A DNA stretch of 33,110 bases from Candidatus Binatia bacterium (GCA_029243485.1 JAQWRY010000048.1:1-33110); one strand, 5' to 3'; shown: positions 8,344 through 17,125, numbered from the stretch's first letter. Numbers and translations: made by a program. The notes: generated from the sequence alone by a model not told the origin.

Positions 8344-9911
8344 GCGGAGAACTCCTGTCGATCTCGCCCATGCGGCCAACGGGCGATGGTTCGCTCTCCA
8401 CGCGCTCGACGGAGATGTTGCGGGCCGGCGCGGATTCCTCGAACTCGGCAATGGCCTCGAGGACGTCGTAGGCCACGTGGAACGACCGTGAGCTGTCGAT
8501 ACATACGTGCACCCCGTCCGGCATGTCGGCGAGGGACCGGATGATCGCCCCCTTGTTCAGGAACGTGACGTCTTCCGCCAAATGTATCGAGACAACGCGT
8601 CTGCCCGTGGCCGACTGGCTCTCCGAAATGTGCAGGAAATGCGAATTCATGTAGCTGCGCGATAGGATGACGAACACCGAGACAGCCATTCCGAGTCCGA
8701 TTCCGGTCAGAAGGTCTGTGAACACGATCCCAAGAATCGTGACGATGAACGGGGCGAACTGATCCATACCGCGGTTGAAACGTCCATGAAGAGGGCCGGC
8801 TTCGAGAGCTTGTAGCCGACGACGAACAGAATGCTGGCGAGTACCGCGAGCGGCACCAGATTGAGCACCACGGGGAGGGCTCCGACGGCCACCAGAAGGA
8901 GCACGCCGTGAAGGATCGCTGAGAGCTTCGTGCGGCCGCCCGATTGTATGTTCGCGGAGCTACGCACGATCACCTGCGTGATCGGAAGGCCGCCGATCAG
9001 GCCGGAGATGATGTTGCCGCACCCCTGCGCAACGAGTTCGCGATTGGCGGGAGTCACTCTCCGCTGCGGGTCGAGCTTGTCGGTTGCATCAACGCAGAGC
9101 AGGGTCTCGAGGCTCGCAACGCCGGCGATCGTCGCGGCAGTGAGGTAGACCGCCGGATTGGCGATGTGGGTCCAATCCGGCAGAACGAGGATCCTTCCGA
9201 AATCGGCCCATTCGGACGCGACGGGAACGCTTACGAGATGGCTCGTGCCGAGGGCGATACCCGGTGCCAGAAGTGACGAGAGAAGCTGGAAACAGATCCC
9301 AAAAGCGACGGCGACGAGCGGCCCCGGCAGACTCCGAAGGCTAGGACACCGTCGCGCGAAGCAGGCGCTCTCCCAAAGGAGCAGGATCAGGAGCGCTCCA
9401 ACGGAAACGAAACGGCACTTGGCTCGAAGTCACCGAGCATGGCTCCGAACGCCGAGATCGTCGTTTCACCATCCGGCTGCGCGAACGCTAGATCTCCCTC
9501 TGGATCACTGTCGTGACCAAAGGCGTGGGGAATCTGCTTCAGGATGATGATCACGCCGATTCCCGCCAGCATTCCCTTGATGACCGAAGACGGAATGAAA
9601 TACGCGACCACGCCGGCTTTGGCGGCGCCCAGTCCGATCTGGATGACTCCGGCCAGCACGACCGCGACTAGGAACCCGGGGAAACCCAGGCTCTGAATTG
9701 CCCCGAACACGACCACCGCGAGGCCCGACACACCCAAAGGGGAACCGCTAATGCTACCCACCACGATGCCACCAATGATGCCGGCGATGAGGCCGGAGAA
9801 GAGCGGTGCTCCGCTGGCAAGGGCGATACCGAGACAAGGCGGGACGGCGACGAAAAAGACCACGACACTCGCAGGAGCGTCGTGGCGGATCTCACCGAGG
9901 ACTTTCTTCAT
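8267..9911 (-). pseudogene. SulP-family anion transporter with STAS domain, frameshifted
   Basis: The intact gene would encode a SulP transporter of about 550 residues. Three frames are needed. 9911 to about 9410 covers the first helices ([57 protein letters not shown]). About 9410 to 8775 continues with [52 protein letters not shown] and LVPLAVLASILFVVGYKL. 8770 to 8267 ends the membrane domain (FIVTILGIVFTDLLTGIGLG) and gives a STAS domain (FLNKGAIIRSLADMPDGVHV, DSSRSFHVAYDVLEAI). SulP proteins move sulfate, bicarbonate or other anions. Pairing with a carbonic anhydrase suggests bicarbonate. The tail overlaps the carbonic anhydrase start by 77 bp. Confidence 0.85.
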
Positions 9912-10024
9912 CAGATGCTCTCCGGGCGCAGACGAGTTGGAACGTCGTACGTCTGCTTCGAGCGGAAGGCGCTGCCTCTCGGGTGCGGTGGGCGTCGCAA
10001 GCCAACAGATTAGGCCGACCTAAT

Positions 10025-10352
10025 TCAGTTTGCGGGCGCGGCCTTCTTCGCGCCGCCACCGCCGGGTAAAGAGGCGAGGTCGATCAGGTCACCGATCGTT
10101 CGGTGCTCCTCGATCGGGTGGCGTAGCTGCAAATCTCGATTGATCGAGTACCTGTTGCGTCGCCCCTTGCGACGCCGGGAGATGACGCTCGCGGCTCCCA
10201 TCTCCGAGAGGAGCCGGTGAACGGCCCGCTCCGTGATGCCGACACGCTCCCCGATGTCCCGCAGGCGCGCCTCGGGGTCTTGGGCCAGTGCGAGCAAGAT
10301 TGTGCCCGTAGTTCGAGAAGAACGTCCAGTTTTGGGTCGTGGATCGATTCAT
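10025..10352 (-). pseudogene. winged-helix transcriptional regulator with one-base insertion
   Basis: ATG 10352 starts MNRSTTQNWTFFSNYGH. The expected continuation LLALAQDPEARLRDIGERVG is in the neighbouring frame (track from TTG 10297), and removal of one A near 10306 would join them. The joined protein of about 108 residues is a winged helix-turn-helix regulator (ITERAVHRLLSEM recognition region, RRRKGRRNRY wing, LRHPIEEHRTIGDLIDLA tail). It lies upstream of the SulP and carbonic anhydrase pseudogenes on the same strand, so it was probably their local regulator. A truncated protein from the TTG is possible but would lack the first helix. Confidence 0.78.
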
Positions 10353-10562
10353 CGGGGCCCCCGGACGGCGGGCCACAGATGTCCAGAATATAGGCAGGTG
10401 CCGCGATTCTAGGCAGCTGGAGCGACGTCGGTCGAACCTGGCCGAAGGATTCGCCCTACCTGTGGGCGCTTGGGGTACCGGCCAGTCGGGCATCGTCTTT
10501 GCATTATTGGCACCTGCGAGCCGTCGATGACGACGGAACTCGATCCAAGGGAGACCGGTTAG

Positions 10563-11810
10563 ATGAGTCACGACATTCTACGTGTATGCACCGCGGTGGT
10601 GTTCTTGATTGCGGGTGCCCAGACGGCATTCGGCGAGACGCTCGGATCCGAAGGCATGGAGACGGGGGCTACCGAAGTTTCGGGTGCGCAGACCGAGGAA
10701 GCCGAGGAAGACTCGCGCTCCCTCGGGAGCGACTACTACGGCTCCGAGCCGATGAAGTTCCTGAGCAACGACGGTGAGGGCTACACCCTGAAGGGCGTCC
10801 TCAACGACGAGAGCTGGCTCAACTTCGGTGGTTGGGCGTCTCTGGGCTACACAAGCCGCTCGACGGGGATGTTCAACTCGGATCCCAGCCGCATCAACAA
10901 CCACCAGAGCTGGTTCTTCCTCGAGAAGGAGGCCGACGGCAGCGAAGGGTTGGATTGGGGCTTCCGGTTCGACGGCATGTACGGCACCGATGCCGGAGAC
11001 ACGCAGTCGTTCGGCAACCGTCCCGGGAACTGGGACTTCGAGAACGGCTTCGACCGGGGCGGCGGGTACGGCTTCGCCATCCCTCAGCTCTACGCGGAGG
11101 TAGCGTACGAGGACTTCTCGCTGATCGGCGGCCACTTCTACACGCTGCTGGGCTACGAGGTCGTGACGTCGCCGGACAACTTCTTCTTCAGCCACGCCTT
11201 CACGATGTACTTCAGCGAAGCCTTCACGCACACGGGCGCGCTCCTCAACTACTCGGGCCTCGACATGTTCGAGTTCTACGCTGGCTGGACGGCCGGCTGG
11301 GACACCGGCTTCGACCAGTTCGGTGGCGGGAGCAGCTTCCTCGGTGGAGCCAGCTTCACGCCGATCGATGAAGTGTCGGTGACCTACATCTTGACGGGGG
11401 GCAACCTCGGCGCGATCGGGGACGGCTACTCGCACAGTATCGTCGTGGACACAGCCCCCCTGCCGGGCCTCAACTACGTCCTGCAGAGCGATTACCTCAC
11501 GACCAACGAGGACGTGCTCGGCTCGGGCAACGCCGGTTACAGCACGATTGGCATCAACCAGTACCTGATGTACTCGATCTTCGACGAACTCGGCGTCGGT
11601 GCTCGCGTCGAGTGGTGGAAGCCCAACGGTGTGTCGTACTACGAGGCGACGTTCGGCCTGAACCTCAGGCCGCTCCCGAACCTCATCATCCGCCCGGAAG
11701 CCCGTTGGCAGTGGAGCCCCGCCGCCAACGACGATCCCGGGCGCAACGTGGCCGGGCTGCCTGTGGACGAGGGTGCGATCCTCGGAATGGATATGATCTT
11801 CACGTTCTGA
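10563..11810 (+). CDS. outer-membrane beta-barrel porin, OmpL-like (BBP2 family)
   Basis: 415 residues with a signal peptide (VCTAVVFLIAGAQTAFG, cleavage about residue 24), an acidic linker, then a beta-barrel rich in alternating aromatic strands: WLNFGGWASLGYTSRSTG, LDWGFRFDGMYGTDAG, YAEVAYEDFSLIGGHFYT, LLGYEVVTSPDNFFFSHAF, and a C-terminal strand ending GMDMIFTF, where a terminal Phe is typical for barrel assembly. It fits the putative beta-barrel porin-2 family and probably forms a diffusion channel of unknown specificity. GGGAGA lies 8 nt before the ATG. It is divergent from the regulator-SulP-carbonic anhydrase remnant and ends at a strong terminator. Confidence 0.85.
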   Translation: MSHDILRVCTAVVFLIAGAQTAFGETLGSEGMETGATEVSGAQTEEAEEDSRSLGSDYYGSEPMKFLSNDGEGYTLKGVLNDESWLNFGGWASLGYTSRSTGMFNSDPSRINNHQSWFFLEKEADGSEGLDWGFRFDGMYGTDAGDTQSFGNRPGNWDFENGFDRGGGYGFAIPQLYAEVAYEDFSLIGGHFYTLLGYEVVTSPDNFFFSHAFTMYFSEAFTHTGALLNYSGLDMFEFYAGWTAGWDTGFDQFGGGSSFLGGASFTPIDEVSVTYILTGGNLGAIGDGYSHSIVVDTAPLPGLNYVLQSDYLTTNEDVLGSGNAGYSTIGINQYLMYSIFDELGVGARVEWWKPNGVSYYEATFGLNLRPLPNLIIRPEARWQWSPAANDDPGRNVAGLPVDEGAILGMDMIFTF

Positions 11811-11863
11811 GAACTCTCTGACTCGGGGCCTTACGACCCCGCTCAGCGCATTCGGTGCTGAAC

Positions 11864-11892
11864 CGCCCCGAGAGGCTTAGCCTCTCGGGGCG
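11864..11892 (+). terminator. rho-independent terminator after the porin gene
   Basis: A perfect 13-bp stem (CGCCCCGAGAGGC, 11864-11876) with a 3-nt loop TTA and the complementary arm at 11880-11892, followed by a T-rich run (TCGTTCGTTTG). It lies 54 bp after the porin stop codon. Confidence 0.85.
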
Positions 11893-11966
11893 TCGTTCGT
11901 TTGGGCGGCGGATCCCGCGCTGGCAAAGGCAACTACGATCCCGTAATCCACTGATCTCACTCACTG

Positions 11967-12050
11967 GCCGGAGTGGCGGAATTGGCAGACGCGCCGGACT
12001 CAAAATCCGGTTCGGGCAACCGAGTGTGGGTTCAAGTCCCACCTCCGGCA
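11967..12050 (+). tRNA. tRNA-Leu (anticodon CAA)
   Basis: 84 nt. The acceptor stem GCCGGAG/CTCCGGC, anticodon stem CCGGA/TCCGG around loop CTCAAAA (anticodon CAA), long variable arm typical of tRNA-Leu, and T arm GTGGG-TTCAAGT-CCCAC are all present. The discriminator is A and no CCA is encoded. Its last 53 nt (11998-12050) recur exactly at 13572-13624. Unlike that copy, this gene is not followed by the AAACCCGCG hairpin, which suggests that the DNA after it was inserted. Confidence 0.97.
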
Positions 12051-12138
12051 TTCGAAAGAGCGCGTTGGACGTCCGTCCGGCGAGACTGACACGCGGTCGC
12101 CTCGGTCACCACGAATCCCCGTCCAGATTCGTTCCGAG

Positions 12139-12795
12139 TCACGCAGAGCCGCGACCGGCGGCGAGACGAGCCAAAGTCGCGTGCAATCGCCCCAGGTACG
12201 AGACCGGCAGGGTCTCGGGGCCGCGCGGAGAAACCTCCGGCCAGCGGATCAGCTCCTCGTGCGGCACCCCCGCGTCGAAACGCGCACACAAATCTTCGGG
12301 GTCGAAGTCCACGCCGATCGAGTTGGTCGCGAAGTCCGGTCCGTACAGGAAGGCGTTCAGCTCCTCGGCGGTCGCGAAGTTGTCGACCTGAAGCTCGACA
12401 TGGTTTCCATCCGGATCGCCGTAGTACATCGACGTCGTACCACCGTGGTTGATGCACCACTCCGGCCGGATGTCGACGGCCGTCAGTCTGCGGTAGGTGT
12501 GGATCAGGTCGCCCAGACTCTCATACGAGAACGCCACGTGCTCGACGCATGCCACGAAGCCGGGACGGTCGAGCAAGCCGGGCATGTGCGCGATGGCGAC
12601 GCGGTGGTGCTCCTCGTCGTAGGTAAGGAAGGTGATCTGCTTCGTGGCGAAGGCAGTTTCAGCTTCGAGCACCGTCTCGTACCACTTCACCATCTCGTCG
12701 TAGCGACTCGTTCGCATCACGGCATGCGCGAGCTTCACCGGAGCGATCCGTCCACGCTCTCGCGCGGGCTTGGGTAGTTCGGTTTGTGGGATCAC
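12139..12795 (-). CDS. VOC-family metalloenzyme, glyoxalase / extradiol dioxygenase-like
   Basis: 218 residues from GTG 12795, with AAGGAGA upstream. Vicinal-oxygen-chelate fold: LAHAVMRTSRYDEMVKWYET (first metal His near residue 24), VEHVAFSYESLGDLI (second His) and YYGDPDGNHVELQVDNF (Glu ligand). The 2-His-1-Glu pattern fits type I extradiol ring-cleaving dioxygenases and related lyases or isomerases. The substrate is unknown. It is the last gene of a three-gene minus-strand unit enclosed between tRNA-Leu and the 53-bp copy of the tRNA 3' end, so it was probably carried in by that insertion. Confidence 0.85.
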   Translation of the reverse strand: MIPQTELPKPARERGRIAPVKLAHAVMRTSRYDEMVKWYETVLEAETAFATKQITFLTYDEEHHRVAIAHMPGLLDRPGFVACVEHVAFSYESLGDLIHTYRRLTAVDIRPEWCINHGGTTSMYYGDPDGNHVELQVDNFATAEELNAFLYGPDFATNSIGVDFDPEDLCARFDAGVPHEELIRWPEVSPRGPETLPVSYLGRLHATLARLAAGRGSA

Positions 12796-12850
12796 CTCCG
12801 AGTCTCCTTCGCGTCAAGAAATGGCCGCTTCGACACACCGATGACCGCGG

Positions 12851-13132
12851 CTACGGCAGGGCGGCCGACGGGACCTGCTGGTCCGACTCGGCCGGTGGAG
12901 GGCCACCCCAGATGACCATGTCGGGACAAAGGTCCGCGCCGCTGGGCCAAGAGAGTGCACCATCGGTCACGCGAACCTCTTGGAAGCGCTGCGGGTCCGC
13001 CGCGATCGTCTCGAACACGGGTCCCTGGAGCAGCGCCGAGAGATCACGCTCGATCGTCGTTCCGTCGGTCAACGTGAGCCGCACCCGGCAGCCTTCGAGT
13101 GGCTCCACGTCCCTAATGCGAAGAAGCGTCAT
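12851..13132 (-). CDS. DUF2442 family protein
   Basis: 93 residues from ATG 13132 with GAGGTGA just upstream; the frame is open to 13348 but that part overlaps the DUF4160 gene in another frame. Matches DUF2442 in its core: LRIRDVEPLEGCRVRLTLTD and IERDLSALLQGPVFETI, ending with an acidic/proline tail that includes LCPDMVIWGG. DUF2442 genes very often sit beside DUF4160 genes, as here (10-bp gap), and the pair has been suggested to be a toxin-antitoxin-like module; this is not proven. Confidence 0.85.
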   Translation of the reverse strand: MTLLRIRDVEPLEGCRVRLTLTDGTTIERDLSALLQGPVFETIAADPQRFQEVRVTDGALSWPSGADLCPDMVIWGGPPPAESDQQVPSAALP

Positions 13133-13142
13133 TGGTTCACCT

Positions 13143-13403
13143 CTACTCAAGCGGCTGGATGGGCTGCGGCAGCTCACCCGACCGGGCCAGTTCCCAGTCT
13201 CGGCGCAGCTCGTCTCGGTGAAGCACCGCCCACTCCAGAACGAGGGCGAGCGCACGCCTAGGCAACTCTCCCCGGAGGACGTCGAGAGTGTCAATGCGGA
13301 TGAGAGCCTCGTGCTCTTGATAGACCGCGTGGAAGTGCGCGGGCTCATGATCGTTGAAGAACATCCGGATGACGATCCCGAAGAATCGGCTCAACTCAGG
13401 CAT
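13143..13403 (-). CDS. DUF4160 family protein
   Basis: 86 residues starting MPELSRFFGIVIRMFFNDHE, followed by PAHFHAVYQEHEALIRIDTL and the helical RALALVLEWAVLHRDELRR. This is the standard DUF4160 sequence, with the conserved F-x-N-D-H-x-P-x-H-F-H pattern that looks like a metal or catalytic site (inference). It is the first gene of the DUF4160-DUF2442-VOC unit. Upstream (13404-13571) no gene is seen; a short direct repeat GTCAGCACT occurs twice near 13470-13487. Confidence 0.87.
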   Translation of the reverse strand: MPELSRFFGIVIRMFFNDHEPAHFHAVYQEHEALIRIDTLDVLRGELPRRALALVLEWAVLHRDELRRDWELARSGELPQPIQPLE

Positions 13404-13571
13404 CTCGAGATGGATCTACCGTCAAAGGTGCACTCGGTGCCAGGGGCGGTGGAAGCCGAACCATTCATGTCAGCACTTTGCGTCAGCACTCGATTTCAGG
13501 ACTAGTCGCCAATCTCGTAACCCCCTACCGATACTGAAGAATCATCGCACGTCACGACGCACTCGCTCTGC

Positions 13572-13624
13572 ACTCAAAATCCGGTTCGGGCAACCGAGTG
13601 TGGGTTCAAGTCCCACCTCCGGCA
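13572..13624 (+). repeat. tRNA-Leu 3'-end duplicate, att-like site
   Basis: 53 bases identical to 11998-12050 of the tRNA-Leu gene, starting one base into the anticodon-side boundary (ACTCAAAATCC) and ending at the discriminator base. Crossover at the anticodon loop with identity through the tRNA 3' end is the usual pattern of tyrosine-recombinase attachment in tRNA genes. It is followed by a terminator hairpin that would be the original downstream flank. No integrase lies between the two copies. Confidence 0.9.
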
Positions 13625-13629
13625 GTCGG

Positions 13630-13654
13630 AAACCCGCGTCCCGCGCGGGTTTTG
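13630..13654 (+). terminator. terminator-like hairpin after the tRNA-Leu remnant
   Basis: Stem AAACCCGCG (13630-13638), loop TCCCG, arm CGCGGGTTT (13644-13652), then TT. The same hairpin follows the tRNA tail in copies 2 (16046-16068) and 3 (with one G-U pair). It probably terminated the original tRNA-Leu transcript. Confidence 0.75.
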
Positions 13655-14131
13655 GAGTGCCAACGGGCGTTGAGGGCCCCCGGGGGGCCAGAGAAACCGG
13701 TCAACCAAGTGTGGGCCAATTGCCCACAACGGAACTCTCTGAGGAGGTCCTTGGAGAAGGTTCCCAGGACGACACGCAGAGGAAGGTACTTCCTTTGCTC
13801 TCCGTTGATCTCGAGGTCTAGATCCCGGCTACCCCTGCGATCCTCGGTCCCGAGGCCAAGGGAAATACCAAGGAAGGCGAGGACGAGTATCGGGTGGATA
13901 GGATCGAGATCTCGAACGCCACGTCGATGGGAAGACGGTCGATCGAACCCTTTCTCCTCCATCCGCTGGAGCTACCGAGATCTCTTCCACAGGGCTCGGT
14001 ATCCCGGCCCTTCCATGCGTCTGTATCGCGCCAAGACGACTCAGGAATCGGAAGGGCCAGCTTTCCGGACACGACGCCCGAGTCCATTCCAAGGTTGCGG
14101 CGCGCGCGCCCCACGACCTAGACTCGGGCAG

Positions 14132-15724
14132 ATGCTGCGCGTCCTCCTCCCCATCCCTCTGATCCTCCTCTTGTCTCCCGCGCTGGGGCATGCGGACGAC
14201 GCGGCGCTCGCGGCGTGCGGAGCGGCAAAGGTCCACGCCATGGCGCGAGCGTGCAGCGACCTGCTCTCGGCCGAGGCACGGTTACTCGCAACGGGAAACG
14301 CGGAAGGAAAAGTTCGACGACTCGCGAAGGTGCGTGGCCGAATCGTCGAGACGTGGGCGAAGGCCGAGGCGCAGGCACCGGATTCTCGGTGCGCCACCTT
14401 CACCGCGAGCCCTGACGGCGCGGTCGACTTCGTCGATTCTGTGGTGTCGGAGATCCTCTCGTCGGTGCCCGTCGCATCCTGTGGCGCGAAGCTCGGACGC
14501 CGCCTGCGCCGACACTGTCGCAACGCGGTCGAGCTGGAAGTGGACGAACTCCTCGCACCGGCGGGCGCGGCCGACGAGCGCACGAAGGTCATCGGAAGAA
14601 TTCGCACGCTGCTCTCACGGCGGTGGCCGGTCAAGGGCTGCGGGACTGGGCCCGACGCGAACGAGGTTACGCGCGCCTTGTTCCGCCTGGCGGGGGCTGC
14701 CGCCGGCCAGGGAACGACGCGGGGCATTCGCGAGCTCGCCGACCAGGTCGGGCTCTCCATAGGCGTCGCAATCGAGCCGGGGGAGGTCGCGACCGATCCG
14801 GACTACCAATCGGCGCTTGTTCGTGAGTCCAACTCGCTGACGGCAGAGAACGTGATGAAATGGGGCCCGACGCAGCCCGGACCGACGCAGTTCAGCTTCG
14901 CCGGCGCCGACCAGATCATGGCGTTGGCCGACGCGGAGAGGATGCGGGTTCGCGGGCACACCCTCGTGTGGGGGGCGCTCCAGCTCCCGTCATACGTGCA
15001 AAACGCATCGACCGCGGCCGAACTGCGCGGCTACATGTCCGACCACATCGCCGGGGTCATCGGCCAATACGCCGGCCGAATCGCGCAGTGGGACGTCGTG
15101 AACGAGCCGCTCAGGTCGACGGTCGACCCGGCGACTCCAGACGGGCTGGATGACAACATCTTCACGCAACTCATCGGCCCAGGTTACATAGCCGAGGCGC
15201 TTCACCTCGCGCGGGCCGCCGACCCGACCGCCGGGCTCTTCGTGAACGAGAATGGAATCGCGGTTCCGGGCCCCCGTCAAGACCGCTTCTACCAGCTCAT
15301 CGTCGACCTGCTTGCGGCTGGCGCGCCCCTGGACGGCGTTGGCCTCCAGGCGCACGTGGGCCTGACCCCGCTCTCGGCGTATCCCACCCGAGACGTAGTC
15401 GAGACGTCGGTGCGACGCTTCGCGGACCTCGGACTCGACGTCGAGATCACCGAGCTCGACGCGACGGTCCTGTTCCGTCCGCCGGACCTGGCGTTGGCGT
15501 TCGCGATCCAGGGGCAGGACTATCGCGCCTACGCGGACGGTTGCTTCGCCGTACCGCGCTGCACCGGAATCACGACCTGGGGCCTGAGTGATCAGTACAC
15601 GTGGCTCCGGACGTTCTTCGGCTTCGACGACTACCCGCTTCCGTTCGACGACTTCTGGAATCGCAAGCCGGCCTACTTCGGAATGCGCGGCTCGCTTCTC
15701 GGACGCCTGCTCGCGGACTCCTGA
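14132..15724 (+). CDS. secreted GH10 endo-1,4-beta-xylanase with N-terminal Cys-rich domain
   Basis: 530 residues from ATG 14132; the frame is open to 13598 but that part is repeat DNA. Signal peptide LLPIPLILLLSPALGHA (cleavage about residue 21). Residues about 22-190 form a helical, cysteine-containing region outside the catalytic domain. GH10 signatures follow: NSLTAENVMKWGPTQ, RVRGHTLVWGALQLP, QWDVVNEPLR with acid/base Glu325, FVNENGI, GVGLQAHVG, VEITELDATV with nucleophile Glu441, and TTWGLSDQYTW. It should cleave xylan backbones outside the cell or in the periplasm with retention of configuration. It is a single gene, and the flanks are repeat or insertion sequence remnants. The N-terminal domain is not a known carbohydrate-binding module that I recognise. 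Confidence 0.88.
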   Translation: MLRVLLPIPLILLLSPALGHADDAALAACGAAKVHAMARACSDLLSAEARLLATGNAEGKVRRLAKVRGRIVETWAKAEAQAPDSRCATFTASPDGAVDFVDSVVSEILSSVPVASCGAKLGRRLRRHCRNAVELEVDELLAPAGAADERTKVIGRIRTLLSRRWPVKGCGTGPDANEVTRALFRLAGAAAGQGTTRGIRELADQVGLSIGVAIEPGEVATDPDYQSALVRESNSLTAENVMKWGPTQPGPTQFSFAGADQIMALADAERMRVRGHTLVWGALQLPSYVQNASTAAELRGYMSDHIAGVIGQYAGRIAQWDVVNEPLRSTVDPATPDGLDDNIFTQLIGPGYIAEALHLARAADPTAGLFVNENGIAVPGPRQDRFYQLIVDLLAAGAPLDGVGLQAHVGLTPLSAYPTRDVVETSVRRFADLGLDVEITELDATVLFRPPDLALAFAIQGQDYRAYADGCFAVPRCTGITTWGLSDQYTWLRTFFGFDDYPLPFDDFWNRKPAYFGMRGSLLGRLLADS

Positions 15725-15772
15725 TTCGCACCCTGCGGAACCCCGTCGTGTCCGGAAACCCGATCCTCGCCG

Positions 15773-15905
15773 TCAGGCGGCCTCGCGATAGTAGTGGTTC
15801 AGGACTCCGCCGAGACGCTGGCGATGTAGGACCTGCCCATCATCCGCCGGCGTGTCGTCAGACATGACGATCGAGCTCCCAAGTCCCTGATGGCGTCCTG
15901 TCCGG
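15773..15905 (-). pseudogene. C-terminal remnant of an rve-type IS transposase
   Basis: About 43 codons reading RHQGLGSSIV, then DDGQVLHRQRLGGVLNHYYR and EAA with the stop at 15775-15773. HQGL..., RxRLGGxLxxYYRxAA is the characteristic end of integrase-core (DDE) transposases of the same kind as the N-terminal fragment at 27338-28081. All catalytic parts are absent. Repeat copy 2 begins 19 bp upstream (to the right). Confidence 0.7.
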
Positions 15906-15923
15906 AAACTCGGCCACTTCCAT

Positions 15924-16320
15924 ATCTCTGGCCCCCCGGGGGCCAGGCTATGACCCACTGGGACACGCTCAGACACACTAGTCCCCGAGAAAACGTAGTC
16001 TTTTCAACCCGAGGTGTGGGTTCAAGTCCCACCTCCGGCAGTCGGAAACCCGCGTCCCGCGCGGGTTTTGGAGTACCAACGGGCGTTGAGGGCCAGCGGG
16101 GGGCCAGAGAAACTCTTCAACCGAAGGTGGGACAGTTGCCCACAACGGAGGTTGCTGAGGAGCTCCTTCGAGAACGACACGCAGAGGAAGGTACTTCCTT
16201 TCCCTCCGTTGATCTCGAGGGTCAGATCCCGGCTACCCCAGCGATTCAGTTCTCCGAGGCCAAGGGAAATACCAACGAAGGCCAGGACGGGGTATGCTGG
16301 GATGAGATCGAGGCCCCCGC
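15924..16320 (+). repeat. tRNA-Leu-tailed dispersed repeat, copy 2
   Basis: Begins with a 90-bp module shared only with copy 3: ATCTCTGGCCCCCCGGGGGC, GACACGCTCAGACACAC, ACGTAGTCTTTTCAACCCGA. Then come the last 27 nt of tRNA-Leu (16014-16040), the hairpin (16046-16068), and the body common to all three copies. Relative to copy 1 it has an 11-nt and a 1-nt deletion. The GC palindrome at its start is the inverted counterpart of the GGGGGGCCAGAGA word inside the body. The 16321-16570 stretch that follows holds no gene that I can support. Confidence 0.8.
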
Positions 16321-16570
16321 TCGGGCTCCGAAGGGTTGGCCGAGTTCGACGCGAGGGAGGACCCATTCCAGACAACCCTGAGGATCGGAACGACCAACTG
16401 CGTCGTACTGATCGCACCACAAGTTCATTGCTTTCCGAGCTTGGAGCTCAGCCCGCAATTCTGCGCTACCCAGAAGACGAGCCGCGCGCCTGGTCTTCCC
16501 CGATCTACGTCGACTATGCCCCGCCCCAAGCACCCATTGCGCGGCTCTCCCCTACGACGCGAAAGAACGG

Positions 16571-17125
16571 TTAGGGTAGCCCCGGAACGGGTCCTTGGAA
16601 GGAATCCTGGTTGTCGGTTCGGATCACGAGAGTCTCGTCGAACAGCTCGATGATCAAGGTATCCGTCGGCGTGTAGTCGACCAGACGCCAGGAGTCGGGA
16701 AGGGTCGGCTCGTCGACGGTGCGGGTCGCGTCCCGACCGTTGCGGAAGTAAGCGTCGCCCTCGGGCGAGACCAGGAGCAGGATCGGGCTCCCCGCCTCGA
16801 CGGTGTACTCGTGGTACTTGCGGACGCGCACCGCGGTCAACTCTCCGTCACCGCCGATCGGAACACCGATTTCGACCACGGTAGCCGCATGCAACCACAG
16901 AAAGCCGAACAGCTCCTCCAAGGTAAACTCTCCCTCTATCGCCTCGGGTGAACGAAGGAAGCGGCTCGAGATGCCGCCCGGGCCCGCGCCGCCGTCCTCT
17001 CGAGGCTGGTTCTTGATCCAGTTGTCGGGCAACTCGAGGGCATCGAATTCCTCGCGCGTGATATCCCCGGTGTTGACCCAGGCCTTGAGGTTTCCGTTGG
17101 GAAGGCGTTCGAGGATCTCCGGCAT
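16571..17125 (-). CDS. hypothetical protein
   Basis: 184 residues from ATG 17125 with no signal peptide or membrane segment. Recognisable stretches are TREEFDALELPDNWIKNQPR, a beta-rich domain (TVEAGSPILLLVSPEGDAYF) and a C-terminal YTPTDTLIIELFDETLVIRT strand pair. I recall similar 'TDNQDSFQGP' tails on exported proteins but know no function. A stop codon lies in frame just upstream, and the start overlaps the end of the fragment at 17120-17321. The protein may be the intact distal part of a once longer exported gene, or a complete small protein. Confidence is in coding, not in role. Confidence 0.55.
   Translation of the reverse strand: MPEILERLPNGNLKAWVNTGDITREEFDALELPDNWIKNQPREDGGAGPGGISSRFLRSPEAIEGEFTLEELFGFLWLHAATVVEIGVPIGGDGELTAVRVRKYHEYTVEAGSPILLLVSPEGDAYFRNGRDATRTVDEPTLPDSWRLVDYTPTDTLIIELFDETLVIRTDNQDSFQGPVPGLP

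Larger units (their letters stand above)
13572..13920 (+). repeat. tRNA-Leu-tailed dispersed repeat, copy 1
   Basis: The tRNA tail is followed by about 300 bp that recur, with scattered substitutions and small indels, at 16014-16320 and 24382-24668: the AAACCCGCG hairpin, a GGGGGGCCAGAGAAA word, TGAGGAGGTCCTTGGAGAA, GAGGAAGGTACTTCC, CCGTTGATCTCGAG and CCAAGGGAAATACCAA. The minus strand holds an open frame here (13606-13962), also open in copy 2, but there is no recognisable domain. The 13921-14131 stretch after it shows no gene. Confidence 0.8.

Noticed and set aside
7936-8544. Plus-strand ORF of 202 codons over the carbonic anhydrase remnant
   Set aside because: Arg-rich shadow; the minus strand carries recognisable carbonic anhydrase and STAS sequence.
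13606-13962. Minus-strand ORF inside repeat copy 1, also open in copy 2 (16022-16420)
   Set aside because: Protein similarity follows DNA similarity, copy 3 is frameshifted, and the end is antisense tRNA. No domain, so treated as a repeat and not as a gene.
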